Source: Epiperipatus broadwayi (lineage: Eukaryota > Onychophora > Udeonychophora > Euonychophora > Peripatidae). From it: a stretch of DNA of 64,000 bases. Positions 23,943 to 36,088 of this stretch are shown here, piece by piece (position 1 is the stretch's first letter; each line of letters starts with the position of its first letter). The translations under genes and the position numbers were made by a program. The stretch is from the NCBI GenBank assembly GCA_028023455.1, contig JAQFVV010000182.1, forward strand, positions 994,001 through 1,058,000, given 5' to 3'. The notes under the pieces were generated by a model. That model ran no database searches and was not told the origin of the DNA. It saw only the letters and a list, made by a program, of their open reading frames with translations.

Positions 23943-25095
23943 CATTTAAATATGTGTAATTATTGGCGCAATTTATTCATATAATTTAAGGTGATTTACT
24001 AGAAAATAGTGCTTAAAAAGATTAATTATATTTTTTTGATTACAAAAAACCTGACATTGGATATATCTGACAAAATATAATGACGTTGCTTCCTTTTATC
24101 ACAATGTTCATATCGGGTTTAATATGTTAAATGATTCACCATTTTATGTTGAGTTTTTTTTTTCTTTTTGGACAATCAGTATTTAACATGGAATTGCAAA
24201 CTGATTATATATGTTGTACACAGGATAAATTTATTTAATTTTTAATAATTTCAAGTTTTTTGTGAGTTTTTTTGTGTAAATTGTAGTTGATGTCTGTGTT
24301 TGCTATGTCATGTTGGTGGGTTTATAATTTTCTGTTATATGTTTGAGAATAAATTTTAAGCATAGGATACCAAACATTTTGCCTTATATTTCAAAAACAG
24401 TTGGCAATCTGTATTGCATTGCATATGCTTTGATCAGATTTTTTTAATAAGTCAATTTTTTATATTTTATGAATGCACTACCATGATTGTAGTTCATGAG
24501 TATATGCTTACTATATCATGATTGTTGAAATAAAAGTGTTTAAATATTAGATGGTTTTAAATTTATTGTATTGAGAATAATGTGCAACTTGTATCAATAA
24601 ATAGTGAAAGGATTATTAAAAAAATGCTTAAATAAAATTTACAGTAATTACTGAATGTTATGAGAAAAATAAATGCAAAAAGTCTTACATTAGTAACTAT
24701 ATAATTGATAAAACCCAGCAGTATAGAATAGTCATTTATAAAAGAAAATATTCATGTTTATATTAAAAATGCTAATACCATTAAACAAGTTCTTAGAATC
24801 TCTTCACTATACCTAACCACATAAGAGTATAACATTGTGCTCTCATAACATAATCTAGCCAGATGACATATAGAACATTATATAATCATATTATTGTACA
24901 ATTTATTCATTTATTTATCCTTTATTAGTATGTAATCACTATTTATTGTTAATAAAATTTTTATTGAAATGAAAAGAAATGTATAAATATTAAAAAATGA
25001 AAAATATCAAAATGTTTAATAGTATAAAATTAAAATAAAATGAATAGAATTTGCCAGATATTAATTGGAAAGGAATATAGAAAGAAAATAGTTTA
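23943..25095. other. AT-rich non-coding DNA
   Basis: Nothing recognised. Confidence 0.45.
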
Positions 25096-25099
25096 AAGA

Positions 25100-25400
25100 A
25101 AAAGTACTTTAATGTATAAAAGAAGCAGTTGAACAGAATGAATCACAAACAAGGATTATGAGACTACTCTCATAGAGATAAAAAATCTTTATTTATGATG
25201 TTGAAAAGACTTATTGAAGAGTGTTAAAACATCAAGAATTTCCTGTTGAAACTATAGAGTGAAAGTAAAATAGATGAATTTACTAGAGGTTGACTACTGA
25301 CAAAATTTTCAGATTTCATCCAAATCTGAAATCAGTCATAGCAGATTAATTTGATATCCAATTTCATTTGTAAATTCAGAATTTATATATATATATATTG
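25100..25400 (+). pseudogene. Possible LINE reverse-transcriptase scrap
   Basis: In one frame the stretch around 25185-25255 reads FIYDVEKTY and VLKHQEFPVETI, resembling the motif-A segment of RTE-type RTs (FVDYEKAFDS ... ALDHQG). Many stops. It is a very old fragment if real. Confidence 0.3.
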
Positions 25401-28400
25401 GACCTCTATACATACATACAAATTCAATGGAAAATATTGTCTAATTTTTAACTAGTTGAAATATTTTACAATATTTTGACTGGCAGGTTAAGATTTGTCT
25501 CAGCTTAATGCTACCTATTAGCCAAGGCTATTATGGAAAGGTTAACTGCCTTGACATATATTATTTACATTTTTGAATTTTTTCCAACATGTCACTCATT
25601 TTAATTATTATAAAAAATATATTTGTGAAATTGAAAATCATATCTGGAAAAAATAAGGCATGCATATAAATTTTACTTTGAAATATAAGAATAGCAAAAT
25701 ATTATGGTTTTTAATAAAGCTCTTCTTTCAATAACAGATCAGGTAAAACAAAGTTTGTTTGTTATAACCATATTAAAGTATAAATTTTAATTCAAATTTT
25801 TTTTAAAAAAATTGAATTATGTTATCAGAATAAAATAGTTGCATAATGCTTCACTCTAATATGCTTCCATGTATATTTTTCAGCACAGTTGTCTCATATG
25901 AGAGAGCTCAGCTAGCCATTCAATTATTGGTTAATGAATGGGTATCTAACTATTCTTAGGAGATAAAACAAGAATGGGAAACATTGCCTAGCTTACAGCA
26001 GGATTAGTAATAATTTTTTTCTACTGATTTTTGAATAGGAGGGGCGTGGTATTAGAATTTTGCTCAGTTTTGCTTTTTTACCTAAACATTTAGTAATATG
26101 TTATTAAAATTATATGAATAGTTTTATAATGCTTTAAAATCATCCAGCTTTGTAATTTTTATTTGAAAGAGTAATTATATTAATAATTATTGTTTTGTTT
26201 AAAAGAATATATTAGATGGGAAATGTATTTTAGTATATGGTATATAACCTCATTACAAAATAATTTAATTTTTATTTAAATCCAAATTAAATTTATTAGT
26301 AAACAGATATTTTGAGATATGTATTTAAATATAAATAAATAAGTAATAAATCAGTGCACTTTGAAGTTATGTAAAATCTGTAGAGATATTACTTTACCAT
26401 CATCATGTATGAAACATCTATTATTTCATTGTCATACTAGGTAAAAAAAAAAAGACAAATTACCCTATGGTTGATTATTTTTTCATGCATAATGAGTTGA
26501 GCTGACATCTCTTCAGATTGATTATAAAATTAAATTTAACAAGAAAAATGCTTGGTCTAGGCTTTGTGAAGCATTAAAATTGTGTTTTTATTTTGAATAT
26601 AGTGCTTTTGGGGAATGCATCTCAGTAGGATTAATACTACATCTACTAACCATGACCTCAACCTGAATGAGTGAATGTTTTGGAAATTATTTCAGGTCAT
26701 AATTGGGTAGCATCTAGTATTGATTAATAAATGGCTATTTAGTAGTTGTGGTGTTAGATAAAATATAAGCAACCAGATTAACTGGGTTGATCAGGTAAAT
26801 GTCAATGCACTGACTGTAAAACAAAAAAATAAGATTGTAATATAATGGGATAGGAGAGAGAGCATTTTTCTATTAATATTTAATTCATGGTTTACCTTTA
26901 TTTATGTAAACAAAAAAATCTGACAACCCAAAAGAGGAATTATCAAAGAGTGTTATTAGGAATATTGTATGAGTAGAAACAAGATGAAGACTTTTATATA
27001 TTATTAACAGGAATTGATTTGGGGAATTATTTTGTATCAATAATTTTATCAAAAACTCGCAAAATTAATTACAAAATTGAATCATAAATCAAAATTTGTT
27101 CTCTACAATGCAACAATTATTTACATTTCCACCAAGTATTAGAAATGGATAGAAACCAGATCTTGCAAGAGACTAGTATAATAAAAAAAACTATTTAACT
27201 ATCAGCACCAACATGGAGATTTGGGTATTTGATATCTCTAACTCATCTGATGAGTAAAGGTGTTTGTGAAATGCATGCATTGTTGAGAGAGGGTGATTTG
27301 ATTTTCTATGCTGCTATTTGTTTGTGATGCACTGATAAAAAAATTAAGTTTGGAAATATTATCTTAGTATAACTAATCATATGATATCTATTAAGTTTTT
27401 TTTTCCTGATACTAACTCTAAATAATACTTTACTCGGAAATTTAAATGGCATATAATTATCAAATTAGTTGTAGAAATATTATATGCAACTTCATTATAA
27501 ATGTTATGGTAAACATTTTTTTTTAAAATAATGCATACTTGTATAATAAAATTTCTAACTCATAAATAAGATGAAATTATTAACAATTTTATTATGACCA
27601 AAACTGATTTTTATTGGTATCTTTTATTCATGATATGCATGGATCATCACAAACTTTAGCAACAACATTTTATTATTAATCACTCTATTATTAGAAATAA
27701 CCATCATAAGTTGGAATTTAAATTTGGAGAGAAGATTCAGATTTTTACAGGCAACTCCAAGAAATTCAAGTCATTTTTCAGATAATTGTATCACAGAAAT
27801 CAATATAAGTAGATAGTGAATTGTTTTTCACTGAGCAACAAACTTTTGTATCCCTATTTTTACATTTTGTAAATAGGCCCTCTGTAGTATTTTATTAGAA
27901 ATGAAAAAAAAAAACCATTTGCCTTTGTATCACTTTTCTGAAATCGATTTAAGAAAATTAATCTCTAGCAATCACTCCTGCCCAGCTCACAAGAAATGAA
28001 ATCTTCACATAGATAAAAAATAGTTTGCAGAAGTTAAGACTTAATTATAAATCATGAAAATGATTAAAATAATCTCTTGTAGATAAATGGCTTGATATAT
28101 TTTCTTCCAGAGATCATATCAGCCAAAAATAAATGAGATACCTAATAAGTTAAATTGTTGGATTTAAAAATAAAGTAATATAATAAATATCTAAATATTT
28201 TTTATGGATTGCTATAAGAATTTTGGGATGTGAGTAATTACACATCTTCTGAGAATGTGAATTCATTGGGATTAAAATCTTGGATCAAACATCTGATGCT
28301 ATCCCATAATTGTGATAGCAGTTATTGTTGTTGATATGTTGAGTTTAGTATAATCTTGATTTATTGAGGTTTAGGCAGTTACTTTTTTTGAGAATTATTG

Positions 28401-29590
28401 CAAACACATCTATGTCTATATCAGCTTACCTTAAAGTGATAACTTGATATCAGAAAAGATACACATAAAAAAAAAAAAAATATTAGTTACTTACTTCACA
28501 GAAATATTATGAAATTTCTATCAATCAATTCAAATTCCAAAACTTTTTTGAGGTATTCAAAAAAATATAGCAATTTTTTTTTCTATAGAAAATACAGGTT
28601 TTGATCAGATAATAATTTTTAAATTAAATTGCCTTGCTGTGATTAAAGCTTTTGAATTTCATTTATGGATGATAACCAGTGAAAAGTGCACAGATTTTTC
28701 TTGATTAGTGAAGAATTTAGAAATATATTCATCCATAGAACTAAGACAAAGGGAATGTCACGTATATGGAGGAAATATTTTGAACCGATTAGCCTGAACA
28801 TGTTAGTGATTGATGTTCAGTAAACATTTTCGACATTATTAATAATAAAGTATGTTGATTTCTCTGTGTGTATTTAAGCAACCTCTGTCATAGCCCATAT
28901 TTTAATATATCTAACATTTTTCATGCACAACATATCAAATGTTCATGAGGCATTTCTGAGTTTTAAAATTTATAGATTCTGTCATTAACCATATAGAACT
29001 AATCATTTATGCACTATAATGTTTTTATTTGTAGTATAATAGTGTAAAAAAAAGGTTTCTTTTTTTGTTCTTTTGTTGTGTTTTTATTTAAAAACTAATT
29101 ATTGTAATGAGTGGGAAGAGGCCTACTTTGAATTAATTGTTTTTCATGTTGATCAAACATTAATGTATTATTATATATGATTTTGCTTTTAAAGATTTTT
29201 GTTTAACATACATAATCAATTAATAATCAGCTGTATGTAATAATTATTTTACATTTTTGTCTGTCAAAAGTCTTTAAGTATATTTAATAAATTTTTATAG
29301 TATCAAAATAATCATATGGTTAATTAGGAAAGATGTTTAAGAAGACAAGTGAGGGATTGAGCATATTAGTTATATTTAATTCATCAAGCTGATTTTTGTT
29401 TCACTTTAGCTGTCTGATAAATGATTCAGATATCTTTATCTGTTCAGTCATTGTGCTGAACCACACAGGAAAGTTTTTTTCCAGTGAACATTTTCGGTTA
29501 GAGAACAAAAGCCATAGAATAATCTTATTGGTCAGATGAATGATGATGAACTGGCCATAAAAGTAACAATTTAAAATTATTCATTAGATC
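25401..29590. other. Long AT-rich stretch, no gene recognised
   Basis: About 4 kb with no open frame above about 60 codons, no RNA structure and no clear repeat. Possibly intron or intergenic sequence. Confidence 0.45.
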
Positions 29591-29594
29591 CTAA

Positions 29595-29745
29595 GATCTA
29601 GGTGCAGTGCTCTCAGATCCAAAGCTTCTCACTGACAAAGGCCACAAGCCAGAAACTAGTCTGGAGATATTGGATGAGTAGGCACTAGATGGGGATTTTA
29701 CTCTGGCTTGCACTGAGTGGCACTACTGTATGGATAGTTTTGTCT
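29595..29745 (+). repeat. Partial copy of the hairpin retroposon family (one arm)
   Basis: Contains GGCCACAAGCCAGAAACTAG, GAGATATTGGATGAGTAGGC and GTGGCACTACTGTATGGA in the order found in the right half of the 54001-54345 element. The left arm is missing, so this copy does not fold into the long hairpin. Confidence 0.8.
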
Positions 29746-30179
29746 GTTTTACTGCTAATAATGAGGATAAACACATGGTATACTTTTATCTTTTTAATTT
29801 TTATAGATGTCTTTGGAATTATTCATGAAATCTAAAAAATTAGTTTGTGCAGTTCACCAGGTGTGTATTGTATGAATATTGAATATAGATGTTGACAAAG
29901 TATTTGGAAAAGATTTACCATTTGAAAGAATATGCTGTAGAATGAATAGTCAGTGTAGTCCAAACTTTTTATATGAAATTTTAACAGCATATCATGGTTA
30001 TTTTATAGAATAGATAGATATTAATAATAAATAGATTAAACAAGTAAATATAAAATTAAGAAAAACAAAACACCATTCTCAAATTTTAATTGTGTAAAAC
30101 AAAACATTTGAAACTAGTAAAGTAAATTAGTATATATATATTAAAACAAAATAAATGTCCGCTAATATCAATAATACAA

Positions 30180-30809
30180 TAACGAAACTTAAATATATTC
30201 CAAACAACGGTAAACAATTTATAATACAATATAAATAAAAACTCAATAAAAACTCATAAAGAAATATTTTCGATTATATTCATAATCATTTTTAACTCAA
30301 CTTTCAAAATGGAATCATCTATTACCAACCGGAAACACATGTCGATTTAAATATCCCACAATTCATTAATCCTAACATTTGCTGACTGTCTGTTTATTAT
30401 CGTATTTTTATACCTACTAATAAAAACTGCCTCTTTAATTTTTCTTTTTTCATTATCTCTCTCTTGGTCTAAAATTTTTATTTTAAGTTTAATTTTGATA
30501 TAAATAAAATAAAAATATTAGGCCAAGAGAGAGATAATGAAAAAAGAAAAATTAAAGAGGCAGTTTTTATTAGTAGGTATAAAAATACGATAATATACAG
30601 ACAGTCAGCAAATGTTAGGATTAATGAATTGTGGGATATTTAAATCGACATGTGTTCCAGTTGGTAATAGATGATTTCATTTTGAAAGTTGAGTTGAAAA
30701 TGATTATGAATATAATCGAAAATATTTCTTTATGAGTTTTTATTGAGTTTTTATTTATATTGTATTATAAATTGTTTACCATTGTTTGGAATATATTTAA
30801 GTTTCGTTA
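30180..30809. mobile_element. 630-bp near-perfect foldback (MITE-like palindrome)
   Basis: The left arm begins TAACGAAACTTAAATATATT at 30180. The right arm is its reverse complement and ends at 30809 with AAGTTTCGTTA. Arms are about 300 bp with few mismatches (for example CCGGAAACACATG against CATGTGTTCCAG), and the loop is only about 15 nt near 30490. No coding capacity. It abuts the 3' end of the hAT pseudogene at 30838. The ends sit on TA dinucleotides, compatible with a Tc1/mariner-type TA insertion, but the flanks are AT-rich so this is not decisive. Confidence 0.85.
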
Positions 30810-30837
30810 TATATATATACATAGTAAAATTACATTT

Positions 30838-32620
30838 TTATGACTGATGTTTTAGGTCTTTCTTCGAATTACAAATTCTTTTGATATTATGAACAATATT
30901 AAAAAACTGAATTCTTATACTTACATAGCATGGGTCCTGTTTCTGTATTTTAATTTGATTGCAGTTTAATATGAAAATCCTGAGTAAATATATGTGTGTC
31001 ATTGTTAAAGGAAACAAAATGTGAATGGCTAGTTTTGACATATTGGCATACTTCTCCGTTAAAGTTGTCCAGAAATTATTTAATGATGAGTCCTCATATT
31101 TTTGTTTTAAATTGGAATCACTAATTTTTTTAAAATCATTTGTGTTGAAGCCTATTAGCTTAGCTCTCACTGTAAATGGATTCTGAGACTGACCAGACTG
31201 AAAATTATTACAAAATTATAAGTCATGTTGGAAACTTCATAATCTATTTTGGAATTTATTTCAGTTAAAAATTCATTCAATGTGCGAAGACAAATATAAC
31301 TATTTTTTTCAACTGTAGAAATCCAGAATTGTAACTACCTATCTAAAGATGCAATTTTATCACTTGCTTTAAAAATTGTAATATTCTTTCCTTGTAATGA
31401 TAAGTTAATTCCATTACAGTTAATAAACATATCTTCCAAGTATGCAGGACTTATCAACCATTAAGGACTTGTTAAAAATTCAATGAAATTCTGTCTACTA
31501 ATAAAACACTATGAAGTTCAGAAATTCTGAATAGGGTTTTTTGTTGATAGCCATCTTGATTTAGTATATAATAAAAATGCAATATATTTACTATCCATTT
31601 CATCACATAAAATTCTTAAATAATCTGTATTGAAGCAATTGAGATTTTACATAGTTGATCATTTTTATGGCTTCATCCAAAATAGTTTTTAAATATATCA
31701 AAAAAAAATTTGTTACTAATGCGTGCCTTTGCAAAACACAATAACTTTTTATAGCTGTTGTAGCTACTTGCAGAATGTGTTATAACTCCACTTTTTCGAT
31801 CATTACTTGAGCACTATCTGTACAAATATTTCCTGTTTGTAATGTAATTATTATTATAGTTAAATATATTTTTTCTGGTAACTCTTTCTTGTAAATATTT
31901 GCACATGAGTAAATCTTTTTCAATATTATGTGAAGTACATAATAAACAAATATTAATAATGCAGCAGGCTGTGAAATCTGCATACTCACCCATTTGCAAT
32001 ACATATTCACTGTAATGTTTAAGTTAATGAATTAGTTTTTTCTCTATATTGACAGAAAGATCTTTGATGTGGTATGAAACAAGATTATTTAATAATTGTA
32101 ATATATATATATTTAACAGACTTTTTGATTAACATGCATAAATATAATGTCTTTCACACAAGGCTTAATGAGTATCTCTTCAGTTATGTAAGTTTCATTA
32201 GTACAATGCAGTAAATTATATGAAATGGTGCCTCTGTTTTCAAGTTGAGCAACAATAATTATTTGAAGTCTAGATTTTTTTAATGAATCACATCATCTTT
32301 TTTAAATCTGTATATCTTTTTCTTTGTAATTAATATGTTTTGTTTCTAAGTGCTTATGAAGTTTAATTGGAACCAACTGCTTGTTAGTATTTTATTATTT
32401 TAAATATACAATGCAACAGGAGAATCTGTATTGTTTTTTATACATAAATCAATATTTTAAATAACTATCATCCATTTTTTTTCTAGTATAGTCTTAGATG
32501 CCTGCTTTTTAAGATTAAATTTTGAGGAAATCACAGTTTTTTTCTGTAATCATAGATGTATCAGAAAAAGTACTTGCCCCTCCTTGTTTTAAAGTTCCTC
32601 TCTTTAACCAAGAATTCAGA
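30838..32620 (-). pseudogene. hAT transposase pseudogene, BED-finger SCAND3/ZBED5-like
   Basis: Read on the minus strand. BED-finger end LETKHINYKEKDIQ is at about 32330-32370. EEILIKPCVKDIIF (about 32145-32190) is the EELILPCxKDIV segment of the family. The catalytic-domain block QPAALLIFVYYV (about 31930-31975) matches the AQLLVFVRYV type, and ICTDSAQVMIEKSGVI (31785-31830) matches ICTDGAPAMIG. Then come GINLSLQGKNITIFKASDKI (about 31345-31420) and, in the open frame 31170-30838 (110 codons), the C-terminal hAT dimerisation region (FWTTLTEKYANMSKLAIHIL). Such transposases are about 550-650 residues and the spacing fits. Many stops and frameshifts make it dead. No TIRs identified with confidence. 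Confidence 0.8.
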
Positions 32621-35190
32621 GGTAATTTTTGAATAATATAAAAAATCTAAAAGTCAGAACTTATATATAATCCAACATATAAGTGTAACTAAAATGCCAT
32701 TATCACAAACTTGTAGACAAGTCAAGCATTAAGTCAATTCAAATCTATTATAATAAAACAATTGAAAATATTAATAAAGGCTTATAATAATAATAATAAA
32801 TTTATTTATTTAAGCAAAATAGTACAATGATATGCTTAATAAACAAATATTGTCGTTAATAATATCTGTTCAGTTAACAAAGATTTCCTCTTACTTTGAT
32901 AGATTGCTAACAATTGTTGATATTATCGTCAGTGTTGAGCATGTGCAGATTGCCCTGCCAGTGTGTTTTACCATGTTTGTACACATTTCAACTTCACAGC
33001 ATTTAAAATCATATTTGGATTATATTAATTTTCATATTTTTTATACAATGTTTACTGATTTGGTGTTCTGCAGAACCCTTTGGGAAATATTACTATAGAA
33101 AATTGTTAAGAATTGGATTGTTTGCATAAAATTTTAATTTTGGAATTATGCGGAAAATGTTTTTGTATAATTTTTAAGAAGAAAATCATGGAATGGCAGT
33201 TTTAATTATTTGTCATATTGCTGATGATCAGAAATTAAAAAATCACACACAACACACTTAGGGAAAATAGGAATATCTTGCATAGCATGAACTAATGACA
33301 TTCAAGTCATAAAATAAAATAATTGTAATTAGTCACTTGGGAGGTCAAATGACATTTGAACTCTCACTCAATTAGCTTGTTGAGTCCAGGAGTTCCCTTC
33401 AAATAGCATAATCTATTTTACTTTATTCAACTGAGAATTGAGCAATGTTAGTTCTTGAGTTAAAATTTTTACTGCTCTGCTAAATCATTCCAAATGCATT
33501 ATTTTAGAATATGTTCTTTCAGTTTCCTTGTAAGGGACTAAAAAGTTTAGTGAAAAAAAAGTATGTATATTTAAGATTACTGAGCCATTGTTTTTTTTTC
33601 TATTAATATTAAAATGTTTGACAATTATTTTGTATTGTCTGTTAGAGAGTTTTAATTTGTTTTTATTTTTAAATTGTAAATCCCCCCCCCCCCATATCAT
33701 TAAAAATTAAAATGTGAAATTATTTTTAAATATTTATAAATTTTTGTCCATTTTGAAATACTTGTAAAATTATTCCTTTGATTTATTTGTTGGGAAAGTT
33801 ATCACATTAATTTGAACTCTATTTGATATGCAAAATTGATCTGACATATTTATACAAAATTTGAAGTTACTCTACTGTTTGAATTTGTTCATTAGTATTC
33901 CCTTTATTCTAATTTTATAAGCCTCAATAGGTAATAAAATATTGACAATACACTGACACATTTCCCTTGCTTTTATTGTATAAATGTATATATTTTAATG
34001 ATTCACAGTATGCTAGGTATTTACAATTTTTAACACCAAATGTATATACATGAAAAGGAGTGTGGCACTCAGCTAATACATACAATGATTGATATTGCCA
34101 ATTAATTTGATATAGGTCCTGGTTTAGTTTATGACATTAAAAAAAATTTGAATGGGTTAATTAAATTTGAGTTAGAAATGCTGTAAATAGCCATGACAAG
34201 ATCAGCAATGATCTATCTACTAGAAAGATTTTTCTAGCTATATGTAATTCATACTCATAATTAACTGCCTTAGAGAAAGAAAAAAAGTTGAGTAAAGTGC
34301 TTTATATATATGAATGTAATTTTATATTTATTGACAAACATATAACACTTGGAGCAATAAATATCTAAATGCTGACTATATTAATGCAATATTTTTTGGA
34401 ATCAGAATTAACCATGGTAGTTCAAAAATCAGTTCGCTTCTGTATTCTTTTGAAAATTTTATACAGATTAAATCAGAATAATGATAACTACAAAGGACAA
34501 TATCAAATCATCCAAAATGCTATTACTACTTGAATAGCAAATAAAAGTTGATTCATTTTCATGTATTATATGATTAACTTTGATATTAGAGGACATTGCA
34601 TTAATACAATCAGTGTTCAGAGATTTATTATTCCAGTGCAATATATATATATATAGATATTTACATTAAGTTGATATGACAATAAGGAAAATATATTTAC
34701 TTGTTATATGTTACCAACCAGATTAACACTGTAAAGAATCAATTCAAATTCTCACAATCATGTTTTTATTCCATTAGGCTAACTGCTAACTCTTCATTTG
34801 TGCTAGGTATCAAAACACAAGCTCCACACAGCAAACATTATGATTGCAGCATACTTCATCAACATCCATAAATATACACTATAATTTGAGAAAATTAGCA
34901 AATCACATCACTATTCAATACATGTTTTGTGAATGATTTAGTTTGCCTTTTTGCAGTGTTACTTTCTCTGATGACATGTACTTTTACTTACACGTAAGAT
35001 TAATTTGGAAATTAGCACAATTTCAAATAAGAAATATTTTATGGCCACTGAGTAATTGAACAAATATTAAAACTAAAAAGATATATATTTCATTAGATTA
35101 AAAAAAAACAAAGCATTAGTAACAATTAAGCTTCAATGAAGTCTTTTGCTTGAGTATAAAATAAAATGAGCTAATGACTAGATGCCAGGA
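32621..35190. other. AT-rich non-coding DNA
   Basis: Holds a possible SINE B-box remnant at 33343-33400 (minus), a poly-C run at 33681-33693 and TA repeats (34640-34655). The 88-codon plus frame at 32832-33098 shows no domain, and its position just upstream of the hAT remnant suggests nothing specific. Confidence 0.4.
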
Positions 35191-35194
35191 CACC

Positions 35195-35265
35195 GGAAGT
35201 GACAGATTGATCTTTGATCTATGAACATTTAGCTCTCAAATCTGTTACTCTACCAATGTGATAAT
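35195..35265 (-). mobile_element. tRNA-like SINE head remnant
   Basis: On the minus strand CATTGGTAGAGTAACAGATT (A-box TTGGTAGAGTAAC) is at about 35240-35260. The downstream part is too decayed to show a good B-box. Confidence 0.45.
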
Positions 35266-35768
35266 TAATCAGAACATTGTCATTCATATTAAAATTTATA
35301 TCCAAGAAACTTTAGTTATTATACACATATTTTGTTAAACTGATTCAATTCTGTAAATAAAAAATAAAGCATCAATTTTCATTATATATATAAACCCTTT
35401 CTTTTCTTTCTAAATCATATAACCATTCTGACATTTTAACCATTTAATTTTTCAAGGGAATAAATGCTAATATACTATAAAGTTTTTGAAAAAATAATAT
35501 ATATGTTAGATATTGCATATTACCATACCAAAAATATACTTACAAAAAAATATAAGGAAAATATTTAAAAAAACTCACGAAGAAATAAATAGAAGCAGTT
35601 TTAATTTTTAAAATAAAATTATTTAAATAAAACTATTTAAAGTAGTTTTAATATTTTGTTTTAAAATGTAGTTTGGAAAGAATAAGAATATATATATTTG
35701 ACATGTTGGTAATATATAAGATCTATAAAAAAATCCCATTTTTCAGAACATTTTGTGGTTCTTGCTCT

Positions 35769-36080
35769 CAGGGCTGGATTTATATTTTTTTAGGCCTTAA
35801 GCTAACAAAAAATTGAAGCCCCTTCCCCAATTTTTTTTTTTAATTGTATAAAAAGATATATATGTCTATTTACACGGGTTATTAATACATAGCAAAGTCT
35901 TTATTAAATTATTTAACTTTAAGACGTGTCCAGTTAAATATAATATAAAATAAAGAATATACAAATATTCTTAATATAAACATTTTTCCCTGTTCAATTT
36001 TTTCTTAAAATTTAGAACCCCCCTGAAAGTTGAGGCCCCAAGCTGTAGCTTATTTTAGCTTAATGATAAATCAGGCAGTG
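35769..36080. mobile_element. hAT-type MITE, 312 bp
   Basis: Begins CAGGGCTGGATTTA and ends TAAATCAGGCAGTG, terminal inverted repeats of the CAGGGCCGGATTTA kind typical of hAT-derived MITEs. The 8-bp flanks CTTGCTCT (35761-35768) and CTCGCACT (36081-36088) agree at six of eight positions, fitting an 8-bp hAT target duplication that has since mutated. The interior is non-coding, with an AGGCCTTAAGCTAA subterminal block mirrored by AGGCCCCAAGCTG near the right end. Confidence 0.75.
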
Positions 36081-36088
36081 CTCGCACT

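Noticed and set aside
31780-32010. Two overlapping minus-strand open frames as separate small genes
   Set aside because: Both are frame fragments of the same hAT transposase pseudogene.
33681-33693. Poly-C run and the other G/C runs (20941, 50620, 53093) as functional motifs
   Set aside because: Simple homopolymers next to poly-T/A tracts, best explained by slippage or sequencing-sensitive low complexity.
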